Notes: a model not told the origin generated them from the letters alone. 64,000 bases of DNA from Xestospongia bergquistia (GCA_963965975.1 OZ014413.1:7075501-7139500), one strand, 5' to 3'; counted from the first letter of the stretch, positions 1 through 11,935 are shown. Translations and numbers: made by a program.

Positions 1-24
1 GTTTGTGCTTTAGTATTGACTTAC

Positions 25-3000
25 AGGCAGCGGTAGGAGGAGCAGGAGTAACACCACGACAAGTAGTCCTTAATGTTGATACTGATGACAAACTCCTTGA
101 ATTACCTATAAATGTACTGTGACTTCATTAGAAAAAGAAATATGTACAGTTATGTTAAAATACATTTGAGTAATTTTTAACTATAAATCAAATAAATTAA
201 TCCAGAACAAGTAGTCTTTGAATTAGAAGGCTTTGAATATAAACTGCTATAAACTAAAAAATACAATAATAATAATTAGTAAACCTTAGTAATTATATCA
301 TATAACAAAGTATACTAATTGCTTAATATAACAACTTACTACATGTGACAGTTATATCTTCATAGTGGTTACAACTAGTTACTGAAGTTGATGGACAACT
401 ATTTCTAGTTCCATAACATGTGTCAGAGGAAGAACTAGACATGTATGTACTCCAAATTGGTTGACTTGAAGTACCAGACCTAAATAATAGTCAAATAATG
501 TGTTGTTTGAAATGCCATTGTGACAGTCGCATTGTAAATACTTAACTACTTGTTAAACATTTAAAAATAATTTTTTCTGTTTTTCAATATAGAAAAATGG
601 AGACACAACATAATGCTAAATGGTAAGCCAACCTTCAAACTTAATAAGTGATAACCATTATGGCAAGGTTCACAGTGATGCCTAAATGAAATTAGTAATT
701 GTCTTATGTGTTGGCAGTGACATATGTGGATTGTACTTCATATTGTTTAATACAACAATAGAATAAGAACAATAGTAGTGGACATATAAAGATAAGACAT
801 GATCCAAAACAAATTATTATAGGATTGACAGGCAAGCAAAGAAAAAATAATTTTATTGAAGTAAATAAACAGTTTCATACCTAAACAATTACTGTAGATA
901 GTAACTAGATTTATACTACTTACAGACTTAAGTGACCATATCTATGGTAATAATTATATCCCAGTTGTTTACAGATAGTTCGAGCATCAGTAGAACTAAA
1001 TCCATCATCACATATTGTTCCCCACTGTCCATTACAATAGACCTCAACACGTCCTTCATTAGAATAATTTCCTCCTTGAAGACGTATCATACCAGAGAAA
1101 GGATTACTGTTCCAGATCCTAGTGTAATCTATAACAAAAATCATATGCTAAAGTAAATATTTGTACTTACAGCAATATACAGTAGCATCATAAGAGTTAG
1201 CATTAGTACATCCACTATCAATGATAGTAGAGAATGAACACTGAAATATAGTGAGGTAGCTGCTACTAGCACAGTTGAGGTCATCTATTTTCATTGATAA
1301 AGTGTCAGTGCCATAACTAGACAGAGATAATGGAGAGCATCTTCATTTGATAACTCTAACCTCACTAATCCAGCTCTAGAGTAACTTGATGCTCCAGTAT
1401 ATCCCAGTTGATGACAGATCACATTAGCTTCAGTAGAGCTATAGTAGTAATCATCACAGATATTACCCCATCCATTATTGTAATAGACCCTAACAATACC
1501 ATAGTAATAGGATGATGAGGTATATCCATTACGAGATAGAATAATAGCACCATTTTGAGCAACATTAGCTAAATGATAAACATTATCATATTCTAATTGC
1601 AAATTTAATAAGGATTGGCATATATAGTCAATACATCTATTAATCAATCTAATAATACTTACCTAATAAAATATATAATTACTTACATATTAATCCAGAA
1701 CAAGTAGTCTTTGAATTATAAGTCTTTGAATATGAAGTGCTGTAAACTAAAGAATATAACATTGATAATGAGTTAAGTAATTAGATTACTTTAGAAAAAT
1801 AAAATGACTTACTACATGTGACAGTAACGTCTTCAGAGTGTGTACAAGTAGTTATTGAAGTTGACGGACAGGAATTTCTAGTACCATAACATGTGTCAGA
1901 AGAAGAACTAGACATGTATGTACTCCAAATTGATTGATTGGATGTACCTGATCTAAATCAATGACAAATAATGTATCACATTATTAATACATGATAGCAA
2001 CATTAGACAAAAAATAAAATGATTATATTTTAAAATAATCATGAATGTGTTAATGTGACTGCTAAAAACAGATGTTCAATTCAATATTATAGATACTACA
2101 ATGAAGGCTGTATATAAATAAAATAATATGTAATAAAAAGAGTTAGTCTTCCTTTTCCTATTTTAAATTTTTAAATAATATTAAGTATATATATGTAATT
2201 TATTTCTTACAGACTAAGGTGATCATAATTATAGTAATAGTTATATCCCAGTTGTTTACAAATAGTCCGAGCATCAGTAGAACCAAATCCATCATCACAT
2301 ATTGTTCCCCACTGTCCATTACAATATACTTCCACACGCCCTTCATTTGGATAACTACCTCCTTGAAGACGTATCATTCCAGAGAAAGGATTACTGTTCC
2401 AGATCCTAGTGGTATCTGTACAAAAATCATAAGTTAAAGTAAACATTTATACTCACAGCAATACACAGTAGCATCATAAGAGTTAGTATTAGTACATCCA
2501 CTATCAATGATAGTAGAGAATGAACACTGAAATATCGTGAGATAGCTACTACTGCCACAGTTGAGGTCATCTATTTTCATAGATAAAGTGTCAGTGCCAT
2601 AACTAGACAGAAATAATGTAGAGCATCTTCATTTGATAATTCTAACCTCACTAATCCAGCTCTAGAGTAGCTTGATGCTCCAGTATATCCCAATTGATGA
2701 CAAATGACATTAGCTTCAGTAGAACTGTAGTAGTAATCATCACAGATATTGCCCCATTCATTATTGTAATAGATCCTCACAATACCATAGTAATAGAATG
2801 ATGAGGCATATCCATAACGAGATAAACTTATGGCACCATTTGTTAAAGCTATAGTATATTAAAAATGTTAAATTTGTCTTTCTACAGGGATTTTTAGAAG
2901 TTACAATACCTTAACCACATTGTATATCTAGTGTATACTTTGAATAGCTATGATTATGTTTGTACTCATTGATCTGGAAGACAAACAAGAGCTGTACTAG

Positions 3001-4348
3001 TCTTTTACACTGTATGTACATTTCACAGGTTATTGACCACTATTCACACATAAACATTGATACTATTGATATTAAACATGTCTTTCTATCTTAGAAAGTA
3101 TTTATATAATATGAATTGATATTTAAATACATATATTATATATACTTAAATTTCAATTCAATAATAAATCAATACATATTGTACTATAAAATGAAACCAA
3201 TAATGATACAATGGAGATATGAAATTATTGCTTATGGGACAAGTCATATAGATAAATTTATATAAGCTGCATAATATAATTGCTTAAATTCCTACTATGT
3301 TAAAATTGCTGTGTCATGTCCTAAGGGAGGTTTCTATAAGTAATTACCTTTTGTGTATTTTGATGTGGCTTTGTTGAACAAGCTCAGTGAATTTATGATG
3401 TAATTAGTTGTTTATGCTGAGTTTAGTCACATCAAAGGATACTTATACCAATAGACTTAATCCTAACAGAAATGTCTCTAGCTAGTAAATGAAGTTAAAT
3501 TTCACTATAACATTTACATATATCACACATAAAATTAGACATTAATTTATAACACATAAATAAACTTAGTATATACAAATAAAGGTATTCATATACTGTG
3601 ATAGAGTATTCTTAGATAGCTACACACAAATAAATTAATATTCAAATAAAATCAATATTTAGCTGTCAGAATTATGAGATGGTCTACTAAAAGTCTTAAT
3701 TCCAACTCAATAGTATAGTTACTGTTTAGATAAACGTACAAAAAATAGGTGAATCCAAACATAAGATGTTAAATTGTCTACATCATATGACCTAAGTGAT
3801 AGTGATGTATATTACTTAGCAATGTCAATAGCAAAATCATTGGCAAACTTGACTTCTAGTACTAGAACAAGTTTTTAACATTATTGGGTCAAGCCTGAGT
3901 AAGCTCAAAATAGAGCAGTCAATGTTACATATTATATGTGCTGGTCAAATTTTGGCTTTCCTCCATTCTAAGATTGTAACATTCAAGAAGTTTGCATATT
4001 TGATAACACTGGGAGCAATTGATAATAATCTGCTGATTAGAGAAAATATTTTACATAATTGTGCTACCACTAAAATTTTCAGACATTGGATTCAATAAAT
4101 ACTTTTTTATTGGTAAAAGCTTTGAAAGGAAAAAGAAATATATAACATAGATACAAGTCAGTCATTGAAGACCATAACAATTTGTCAGTATAATTAAGCT
4201 GACAACATTTATTCTGTCACTACCGAGGAAACAAGTTGTATGTGGTGATTACAGGGAAATATATACACTTACCAAATGTAGAGTGAACTGAAGAACTTAA
4301 CAGAATTGTAAGAAGAATGAAAACAGAGAGCTGCTCGTCTTCAGCCAT
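25..4348 (-). CDS. SRCR-domain receptor gene 1, 5' part (3' end outside window)
   Basis: Scavenger receptor cysteine-rich protein, predicted to be secreted into or anchored at the cell surface. Exons in coding order: 4273-4348 (start ATG at 4348; signal peptide, hydrophobic [15 protein letters not shown]), 2647-2848, 2457-2602, 2211-2415, 1813-1952, 1687-1746, 1361-1568, 1171-1316, 924-1128, 340-479, possibly 194-253, and 25-105. Two alternating SRCR types are seen: a B type (GNICDD...VICHQLGY, then DDLNC and ATVYC) and an A type (GTICDDGF...TICKQLGY, then DTCYGT and VTVTC). Each is split over two exons and each pair is followed by a 60-bp linker exon. Four SRCR domains lie in the window. Exon 25-105 matches the juxtamembrane exon of gene 2 (22649-22729), so a transmembrane segment and tail probably follow beyond position 1. 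Compared with gene 2 the last two-domain module is missing and the last linker exon has lost its splice donor. Intron 1 (2849-4272) holds no recognisable gene. Confidence 0.8.
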
Positions 4349-4500
4349 TACGGTAGTTGTCTAGCCTCCCACAGGAAGTTGTCTTGACAAGATATTTCTG
4401 TGCAGGAAGTTCTTGTAGATTGCGTGCTATACATATAAATAACGATAAGTTAACAGCAACATCCAACTTACAATAAAAATGCTAAACTGACTATTGATAT
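4349..4500 (-). promoter_or_regulatory. Upstream region of SRCR gene 1, unoccupied transposon site
   Basis: The stretch just upstream of the start codon is nearly identical to 38648-38800, which should be the original promoter-proximal region of SRCR gene 2. Here the sequence TGTCTAGCCTCCC runs without interruption; in gene 2 the transposon 32057-38645 interrupts it at the TA. This conserved block is the best candidate for the shared promoter and 5' untranslated region. No TATA box is certain. Confidence 0.6.
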
Positions 4501-5940
4501 TTATGATTGCTTTCTTGTTCGAACCTTAGTACTCTCTAGAAAGATATTATTATAAGGACAGTAAATGGTTCTTCTCTGTATATGTTTAATTTAACAAAAT
4601 AGAAGATATTAACAGCATGGTTGTAATGTCCAGTATCAACAACTTTAATTCATATTTTGTCTACTCATATGTCAATTCTTATTGATCTATGTAGTATTAG
4701 CTGAAACTCATTGTCCAGCAGCTAAATGAATACCTTGACAAGATCATCAGAAAACTTTTTTTAATTACTTAATCATCTCATTGATGTCCTAGTCATTTCT
4801 AAAGTTGAGGATACTGATTCTCCTCAACTCTTTTTAAACATTAAGGCATTTCTTTGGTTAACGTAAATATTAACTAATATAACTTTTGTCCTTTCAAATA
4901 TAGGTACCAATCAATATGTGAAGAACTACCAAATGTGTTTTCTAGATACTTCCATTTAATCTGTTATTTACAGTATGTTATATTTGGTTATTTAGAATTT
5001 TTTCTTTAAATTATTTTATTTTTTTCCATATAATTTATTTCTGCACACACTTGGATTAATAGACTGTACTACAAATTAGTTGTTAAAATGACATGATAAT
5101 TTTTACAGTTTAAGATTATTTGATATTATGCATAATGTTTAAAGAAGGTACAAGAGTAAACAAAACCAATATGTCATGTAAATTACTCACTGTGTAATTT
5201 GTTGGTATGTTGTTCTTTCACATACCAACTAATTTTACAATGAGTAATAAAAATAAATTCTATATTCCATAGCAGTTCACCCATGTAAAGTACAAATTAG
5301 CTGTTAAAATAACATATTAATTCTTACAGTGTAAACAATGATCATGTATAAGTATATATATAATTATGTTTTCTTTAGCAAACAATGGTTAGAATGAATT
5401 CTTTATCAATTTAAGCATCCTGTATGTAGTGGTCTTTTTTTAGAATAAAAATAAATACAGTAACAATGACCACACGACTTCTTTATAGGACAATAAATAG
5501 TAAAATCAAGACCAAACACCAGGGTTTAATAATCGGCATGTCAATAAAATCATTGTGTTAAGTGCCTAGCAAAATGGCAAAATGAGAAATGCAGAAGAAA
5601 TCACCTCATCCTTTGATCAACCTTGGTGCATACACACTTATATTATAATACAAATTGTAATATCACACAGACTGAGATTCTGCCCAGCATTGTCACTAAA
5701 GCTTACAACTGACAAATAAGTAACAGAAACAACATTATATTGTGTGATATATAATTACAGTATTAGGACAGAAACTGAACACACCCACTAGACTGGAAAC
5801 CATTGTCCAGTCGATTTTCTGCTGGTCAAACAGATGTTTAGTTCTATTTTCAATTATCGAAAGACAAAATTTTTAAAAAACTATAGCATAAATGGAAATG
5901 GTAAACAGGTAAAGCAAGCTAAAACCTATAAAGACATAAG
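4500..5940. other. Intergenic, no gene seen; contains a foldback element
   Basis: AT-rich sequence with stops in all frames. The only structure is at 5069-5340. Two direct copies of a motif (about 5069-5110 and 5290-5330, core TTAAAATGACAT or TTAAAATAACAT followed by TTTTTACAG or TTCTTACAG) flank a strong hairpin at about 5178-5248, whose arms of roughly 28 bp enclose an 11-base loop. A related hairpin lies at 56795-56862, so this is probably a small non-autonomous repeat family. Confidence 0.5.
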
Positions 5941-5949
5941 TCATATAGC

Positions 5950-6450
5950 CTTTACAGACTACTGTTATTGCTGAATAATACAACCTGATAAGGTATAGTT
6001 TTGTCCAATTTTAATTAAAACATTTAGGATTCTTTTCTTTTGGTGGTCACTCTATATGCACACCCGATAAAAAAGGGACCTTAATTAGGATATTTAGCTA
6101 ACTGTAGACATAATGGCCAGTATGATATTCTAACTTGCGCGTATGTTGTAGATAGCTATTAAAATAATATCAGCAAGGAGCCAGGTCATGTCATAAAAAA
6201 CACTTGAGATGAACCACGAGATATTGATGGTGTCTTTATCTATTTTGACTTGAGATAATATGAATTTAGAGTTTGTGGATAAGGATACTAACACTTCTGA
6301 TACACAAAATTGAAGATATTCAAATGCACAAAAGGTACAACTATTATGATAATACATTCAGAAAGAGCGTAACAGTCCCGTAACTGAAACCATTTAATCA
6401 AAAGATGCAGAACTGACTGTTGGGTGCTATATCTTCTTTAGGCTAATTAA
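5950..6450 (+). pseudogene. Decayed duplicate of the trypsin-like protease at 7667-8320
   Basis: This stretch aligns along its length with the intact protease, including the upstream exon and intron (compare 5950-6000 with 7630-7690). The frame is destroyed. The codon matching catalytic His42 of the intact copy reads TAT (Tyr) near 6142, a stop follows within a few codons (about 6158), and further indels and stops appear after that. The region of the GDSGA motif is not preserved; similarity fades near 6450. I read it as a tandem duplicate that lost function. Confidence 0.75.
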
Positions 6451-6481
6451 ATTAAAATTAAAATTTATTGTTAATTGCTAA

Positions 6482-6482
<1 letters not shown>

Positions 6483-6531
<49 letters not shown>

Positions 6532-6532
6532 G
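6483..6532. repeat. (CA)n(TA)n microsatellite
   Basis: About 19 CA repeats run directly into about six TA repeats. Shorter arrays of the same type occur at 9389-9414 (TA), 9943-9972 (CA-rich), 21390-21410 (TG), 22569-22598 (CA then TA) and 57575-57593 (CA-rich). Confidence 0.9.
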
Positions 6533-6539
6533 TGACTAC

Positions 6540-7660
6540 CAAGTAGTATTATTAATTAAAAATTATTCTTTGTGAGCAATAGGTTATCTAAAGTCATCAT
6601 TTAGAAAGTTGTTCTCTTTCCAACACCAAGGCTAATTTAACAAACAATGAAGCTCTGAATATACATATGAGTTTTAAGCTGTGGGAATGGTACCATAATG
6701 CTGGGCGAAAAACAATAGTGTAGTTATGATTTGGATGAATATTTTGGTAGTTTGCAAAACTAGTTAATAACACAAAAGACGGTATTATCAAGAAGGGACT
6801 TATATCCAAAATCAATGAAGAGGAGAATACATCAATAGACACATGAAAAATCTCTTAATGCTATGACACAATATACTATTACTTTACTTGATTTAATAGA
6901 CATATATGCATACATCGCAAAACTTTCAAACAACTATATGTTTTTATTTGTCTGAGCTGTCATCAAATAACAAATCCTTCTAACATAGCTTGCACAATTC
7001 CATAAGAAAGAATATTTTTAGAATATATACCAGCTTCAATCTAACTGTAGAGTATGGTAAAACAAATGAGTGGAACAGTAGATTAGGAATACGAGAGTAT
7101 CATGTAAACGAGTTTGAAGCTCTGAATTAGTTTGTTCTTTAATGTTATTGTTTCTATACTAAATGCTAAATAGTTACAGTTCTTATTATATCTATTACCT
7201 GATATATTATGTGACATCTACTGAACAACAGTCAAAGCTATGTTTTATTGCACATATTTAAAATGATGAGAGTACTGTTCGTATTTGTAATAACTATAGT
7301 TTTATGATTACTGAATTTGTGGCTGGGTAATGAAATTATTATTCGTCTTGTAATTGCTAAGTTTACTTGTATCAGAATTTAATTCAATTCAGCAGAATCG
7401 AATGCTTTGATTTTTTCTAATCAGCTCCATCATTTAATACACTGGTAGTTCTGCTTAACTTCATATCATTACAAGAAGAATAAGCTATAATTGTTGATTA
7501 CGCAATTAATACGATTGCGTAATAAATAGCACTACCTGATCATCCCCTTTTAGTCACTCCCTGAGCATTCCTAAGGTCTTCGTACGCCGTTGATGATTTG
7601 TTAAACAACGGCATTTGAAACCAGTCAAATAAAATAGCCTTTATAGACTACTGTTATAGC
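6540..7660. other. Intergenic between protease copies, nothing coding seen
   Basis: No convincing exon. Two short perfect or near-perfect hairpins are visible: about 7496-7524 (arms GATTACGCAATT and GATTGCGTAAT) and about 7580-7612 (arms GCCGTTG and CAACGGC). They could be regulatory or chance palindromes. Confidence 0.35.
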
Positions 7661-7666
7661 AGAATA

Positions 7667-8320
7667 ATGCAGACTGATAAGGTATAGTTCTCTCTATTTT
7701 AAAATGATTTTATAATTTATATACGTATTCAGGTTTCTCTTTTTGGTGGTCATTCTATATGCACGTCCATTAAAAAAGGCACTTTAGGATATTTTGCCAG
7801 ATGTAGACATGATGGACAATATGGTGTCCTAACTTGTGCACATGTTGTAGATAGTTATGACGATGTAATCAGTGAGGAGACAGAGCACCGAGGGAATGTC
7901 ATAAGACGAATTCTAAATGGACCACGTAATGTTGATGGTGCCTTTATCAAATTTGATAAGGATAATATGAGTTTCCAGTTTGTAGACCATAGTGTACTAG
8001 CACTTCCAATAATTGAAATTGCAGATATTCAAATACACAGTGAGTACAAATATTATGGTAATACATCCTGGAGAGAGGGTAACAGTCCTGTAACTGGAAC
8101 TATTGAATCAAAAAATGCAGAACTGACTGTTGGGGGTTATACATTCACCAAGCTAATTAGGCTTTCTAAGCAAGTAAAAAGAGGCGATTCAGGTGCATTG
8201 TTGTTATCCCAAGATGGCCATGCTATTGGCATGGTCTTTGCAAGTTTTGGTCATTGTGGTTTTGCTATTCCAATAGAAAACGTCCTCAATAGCCTTGAAG
8301 TTGATATTACAATTGTTTAA
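7667..8320 (+). CDS. Trypsin-like (chymotrypsin-fold) serine protease
   Basis: Predicted peptide hydrolase of about 200 aa. Exon 1 is tentatively 7667-7681 (ATG CAG ACT GAT AAG before GTATAG) and exon 2 is 7733-8320, after a TATTCAG acceptor. The second exon is open for 195 codons to TAA. Visible catalytic elements in this numbering: His42 in LTCAHVVD, probable Asp73 in VDGAFIKF, and Ser158 in RGDSGALLL, followed by a glycine-containing segment (GHAIGMVFASFGHCGFAIP) typical of the C-terminal barrel of trypsin-like enzymes. No signal peptide or membrane segment is evident, so a cytosolic enzyme is possible. The five-residue first exon is weakly supported and an upstream exon may have been missed; the exon 2 reading is firm. 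Substrate unknown. A dead copy lies at 5950-6450, and a small gene for a typical companion domain lies downstream in opposite orientation. Confidence 0.75.
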
Positions 8321-8952
8321 GTTTATTTTTAATAGTTATAAACTTTATGCTTGTTTTCTTATATTTGTATTTTCATTAGTTATACATATCTATCTCTATA
8401 TATATATAATATATACTTTATTTATTAAATGCTTCATAGCCTGTCTCGAAACTATTAAGAGTGAAACTTTACGAAAACAAATAAATATCTTGTTACGTGT
8501 GACTCTCCTCCTCATTGATGACTGTGCATGTAATTGTATTTGTCGGAGATATGACGATTGCATTTGACCTCTTATTAGTTAGAAAAAGGAATCTTTATGA
8601 TGCTGGGAGGGTTGTCACTATGAAATTTAAAACAGGACTGTCTTACACATCATATCCCTAAAGCATTTTTGTAAGTATGTCTATATATATCATATATCAT
8701 ATATGTATATATCCTATTATAATTATATTACTTAAAAGATATGCTTTGAACTTTGGAAAGCTTTGCAAATTATCAGTATTTTTTTCGTTTTTATTTCACT
8801 TTTATTTCGATAGAGATAATATACTCAATAAATGATTATATAATGGCATGGTTAGATCAAGAGATGACAAATAATTGTCATAAATAAAAAAATATGAACA
8901 AGTTCAAAAAATTTGACTTTAAAATTAAGATTGGATTAGATATTCTATATAA
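8321..8952. other. Intergenic between convergent genes
   Basis: A 632-bp AT-rich gap between the stop codons of the protease and of the convergent small gene. A reading frame across 8295-8567 is AT-driven, rich in Ile, Leu and Tyr, and has no recognisable domain; I do not call it a gene. A (TA)-rich stretch lies at 8690-8720. Confidence 0.4.
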
Positions 8953-9276
8953 TTATGCAAAGAAAGCTTCACCTTCAATAATCTCCACTGGAAACCCATC
9001 TAATTTATTTGGTAAGTCAGTTGCTTCATTCTTGTCTTCAACAAAGATCAGTATAGACGGTTGACCATTAAAATCGATATCCAAACCTTTGACACCTGTC
9101 TTGGCAGACAAACTCTGACGGTGTTTCTTGAGGGTGATATGGATCTCATTATCAAGATTATCTTTAGTTTTTGATAGGATTTCTCCATCTGTAATAAAAA
9201 TTTAATTGTTATAAGTATTGCTCACGTAGAATCGAATAAACTTACGACATAAGAAAGCAGTTTCTTGTTCAGACAT
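8953..9276 (-). CDS. Small two-exon protein, stand-alone companion domain of trypsin-like proteases
   Basis: An 88-aa protein. Exon 1 is 9246-9276 (ATG at 9276, encoding MSEQETAFLC), then a GTAAG donor, a 57-bp intron with a TATTACAG acceptor, and exon 2 at 8953-9188 ending in TAA; the splice joins in phase. The protein is charged and soluble. It has the pattern helix (DNLDNEIHITLKKHRQSL), glycine turn (GVKGLDIDFNG), beta strand (PSILIFVEDK), then LPNKLDGFPVEIIEG. From family knowledge, a similar segment with a hydrophobic strand and a LP...L.G.PVEI.EG end is common N-terminal to trypsin-like domains in bacterial and invertebrate proteins. Here it is encoded alone, tail-to-tail with the protease. 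That it assists or inhibits that protease is an inference. Confidence 0.75.
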
Positions 9277-10010
9277 AATTCGTGGTCTTGAGCTGCAAAT
9301 ATCTTAACTAGCGATGAGAATTTTATGCCTATGCTTTATAGTATTGTGAAATTTTGCTATACACTGTTTCCTCGCACGAAAGCACCCGGCATGATTATAT
9401 ATATATATATATAGCATACCGGATGTGTACATGTATTTGCACAGGAAGTATTCTTAAGCGTATTAACTATGGTTAGATATGGCTGCTTTACTTGTGAATT
9501 TTGTGATATATAGAAGAAAGTTGTCTGTGATCATAATAATATATCAACAGATCAAAAGAGCATTATCTGGAAGGTGTAGTTATTCTTGAACAAACACTGC
9601 TCTTCTATAGCTAGTTTCACTCTCCAAATAGTAAAAAAAAATGGAAAATCATATAATTTTAATAGATAATGATAATGATTTCATTACTAGACCTTCAAAT
9701 ATATGAGAATTAACAGCAGTGTCCGTTTAAGGCTATAGAATTCTAGAAATACAACATAGAAAAAGAAGGTGCAATATATACATATGTAGCATGTTAGTTA
9801 GCAATTTAGATTACATAAAATATTTTCATAGCAGTGATAGCACTGACAGTACATTCAACTTTTCAGATTTTTTCGTGATAACTAGTAAAGTTTTAGCTAG
9901 TATGCAACAGTAGCTTGTGAACAGGAAATCAAATGTACATGCCCACACACACACAGACACACACACGCACACGTATGTATGATCACATGTACAGAGCATA
10001 TGTCTTAAAT
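9277..10010. other. Intergenic, simple repeats only
   Basis: Upstream of the small gene. Contains a (TA) run at 9389-9414 and a CA-rich stretch at 9943-9972. No coding segment was recognised on either strand. Confidence 0.5.
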
Positions 10011-10014
10011 AAAA

Positions 10015-10545
10015 CCTTATATAAAATTACATATATATTGTTATCAACGATAGAATATATATAATTACACACCAGTAAAATATTTATAGTTAAATTATCA
10101 ATGATGGGGTGTATAAAATAACATACCACAATAAATAATTATGCTGTTCTTAATGAATGGGTATATTAAATTACATATATCTTCTTATCAATGACAGACC
10201 ATATATAATTACATACCCCTATGCATTTTACAATTATTGATGATGGAGCGTTTAAATTTCAAACAACTATACATATATTGTTATCAATGGGTGGTATATA
10301 TAATTACACACCAGTAAACATTTACAGTATTCGATGATGGAGTGCATAAAATTACACACCTCTATCTATAATTATCCTGTTATCAATAACAAAAGAGTAT
10401 ATAACATTACATATAATGATACTCTTATCAATGACAGAGCATATTAATTACACACCCCTATGCATTTATAATTGTTAATTATGCAGCATTTAAATTTCAC
10501 ATCACTATATATATGCTGTTATCAATGAGGGAGTGTATACACTTT
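10015..10545. repeat. Degenerate minisatellite
   Basis: A loosely repeated unit of roughly 50-60 bp has the recurring pieces TTATCAATGA, a GGAGTG- or GAGCAT-like stretch, ATATAATTACACACC, and CTATGCATTTATAATT. A higher-order repeat of about 243 bp is visible: CTTATCAATGACAGA recurs at about 10183 and 10426, each followed by the same order of motifs through TATGCATTT and TTTAAATTTCA. No coding content. Confidence 0.7.
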
Positions 10546-11560
10546 CCATAATATTCATATTGTTAGATTGTTTCTAATCTGTAACTCATTCAATCTGTTT
10601 ACAAATTGTTAATCAAAGTATTATTGTAGATATTGCATGCATATATATAATAGTGAAAATTGATTGCTTAATATAACTAATGCACTTTATACAGGTTACA
10701 TATGAAAAAAAAATAAACATACACTGTTTTAATTACTAATGCATTATGAATTGACTGTTTATGTAGTTTCATAAGTTAAACGGTAATACAGTAGTAGTCT
10801 AACAATATCATGCTTAATTTTGATCAAAATGCATATGTTTCTTACATGCTGATAAATAATACTGTCTAATTACTAATATACCATAATAGAATTGACTGGT
10901 AAATGTAGGTACATAAGTCAAGAAGTAATACATTATAATCTAACAGTATCGAATTCTTATATGTTCATCAAAATATATAAGTTTTTACATGTAATTTATA
11001 TAATATATATTTGTTAAATCATTAAATAAATGTTTACAGTCCATAGTTATATTATTAATTTATTATTGTGGTGCTAATTGTGGTGACCGAGTGAAGAATT
11101 ATAGAACCAGCTATTTGAAGAACTAACAACCGACCCAATGACAATAGTAATAATAATGATAACTATAACAACTGTAGCAAATAATACAACTAATGACAAC
11201 TCATGACAACTGACAAAATACTAAAAGCATGCGGTATTTATATCGATACATGACGTAATAATACACAATAATGAATATATAATAATTATTATACATGTAG
11301 GTTCAATGTTTATCAAGTTACCTAGTATATCACACTAATGCTTGTAATTTGCCCTGCCTGTAGTACTCATGGCAATATCTAATTCTAAATTTTGCAGAGC
11401 AACTTAAGACAATTTTAATCATATTCATTAATAGCTATATTATATAATAGCAACAATCAAAATAAAGCTTAACTATAACAGCCAATAGCTAATAATGAAG
11501 TTAAAATTCAACTAAACAAGAAAAATTTGTGTTACTATACTAATTCCAGTTTTAACCTAC
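10546..11560. other. Intergenic, no gene seen
   Basis: AT-rich. The stretch 10700-10960 shares motifs (CTGTTTTAATTACTAATGCA, then TTATGTAG) with 15160-15300 and 43410-43510, all lying upstream of transporter copies, so it is probably old duplicated flank of that family rather than independent sequence. Confidence 0.45.
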
Positions 11561-11570
11561 TACAGACCCT

Positions 11571-11737
11571 TCATATTGGAGAAAGACTGAGCTTTTCAAC
11601 TAAAATGCAATTCATTTCATCTGCTCTGCCAGCAAAACCATGGTTTGGAGCAGCAACTGCATAATCCATAGCCTGTCGTAACATTTGGTAATTCTTTTCA
11701 TGTCCTCCAAGTCCAGTAGTATACAAAATCTTTTCTT
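11571..11737 (-). other. Orphan coding exon, unknown protein
   Basis: A reading frame of about 54 codons, from near 11737 to a TGA at 11573-11571, has coding-like composition unlike its surroundings. It includes the stretches GLGGHEKNYQMLRQAMDYAV and APNHGFAGRADEMNCILVEK. A possible acceptor (TTTCTTATTTCAAG, or two codons later AAAAG) precedes it. It could be the last exon of a gene whose other exons were not found, or a fragment carried in by duplication. I do not recognise the family. Confidence 0.4.
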
Positions 11738-11809
11738 GAAATAAGAAAATAAGGTGGAGGATGAGGTTCCTTTAAATCTTTACCTTCTACATATTGGTTT
11801 CGAAACTAT

Positions 11810-11935
11810 AGATGTAGTTGATTGCTACAAAATATCGTAGTGAACTTATATGAACAAATATTAAAAAATCTCATAGGATGATCAACTTTGCGCTGGATTC
11901 TTTTTCTCTAAGTCGTCACTTGCTTCATTATTTGA
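11810..11935 (-). pseudogene. POT/MFS-type transporter, N-terminal relic
   Basis: The reverse complement matches the first 40 or so codons of the intact transporter at 41142-42686 (start near 11935, then the basic RKRIQ segment and remnants of the NYIH region), with stops and substitutions. It stands head-to-head with the relic at 12674; the sequence between them is an imperfect inverted repeat. Confidence 0.65.

Noticed and set aside
932..1156. Plus-strand frames opposite the A-type SRCR exons (also at 2219, 24603, 26068, 27351, 29489)
   Set aside because: They are antisense shadows of conserved exons; the minus-strand frame carries the SRCR cysteines and correct splice sites.
1291..1361. 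Reading of the B-type SRCR exon straight through its 3' end (peptide ending [11 protein letters not shown]...)
   Set aside because: A 44-bp GT-AG intron lies there; splicing restores the second half of the domain in frame in every module.
6597..6842. Minus-strand 81-codon frame
   Set aside because: Low-complexity AT-rich translation, no splice signals or homologous duplicate.
8295..8567. 90-codon plus-strand frame overlapping the protease stop
   Set aside because: AT-driven Ile/Tyr/Leu-rich frame without start context or domain; the overlap reflects 3' flank.
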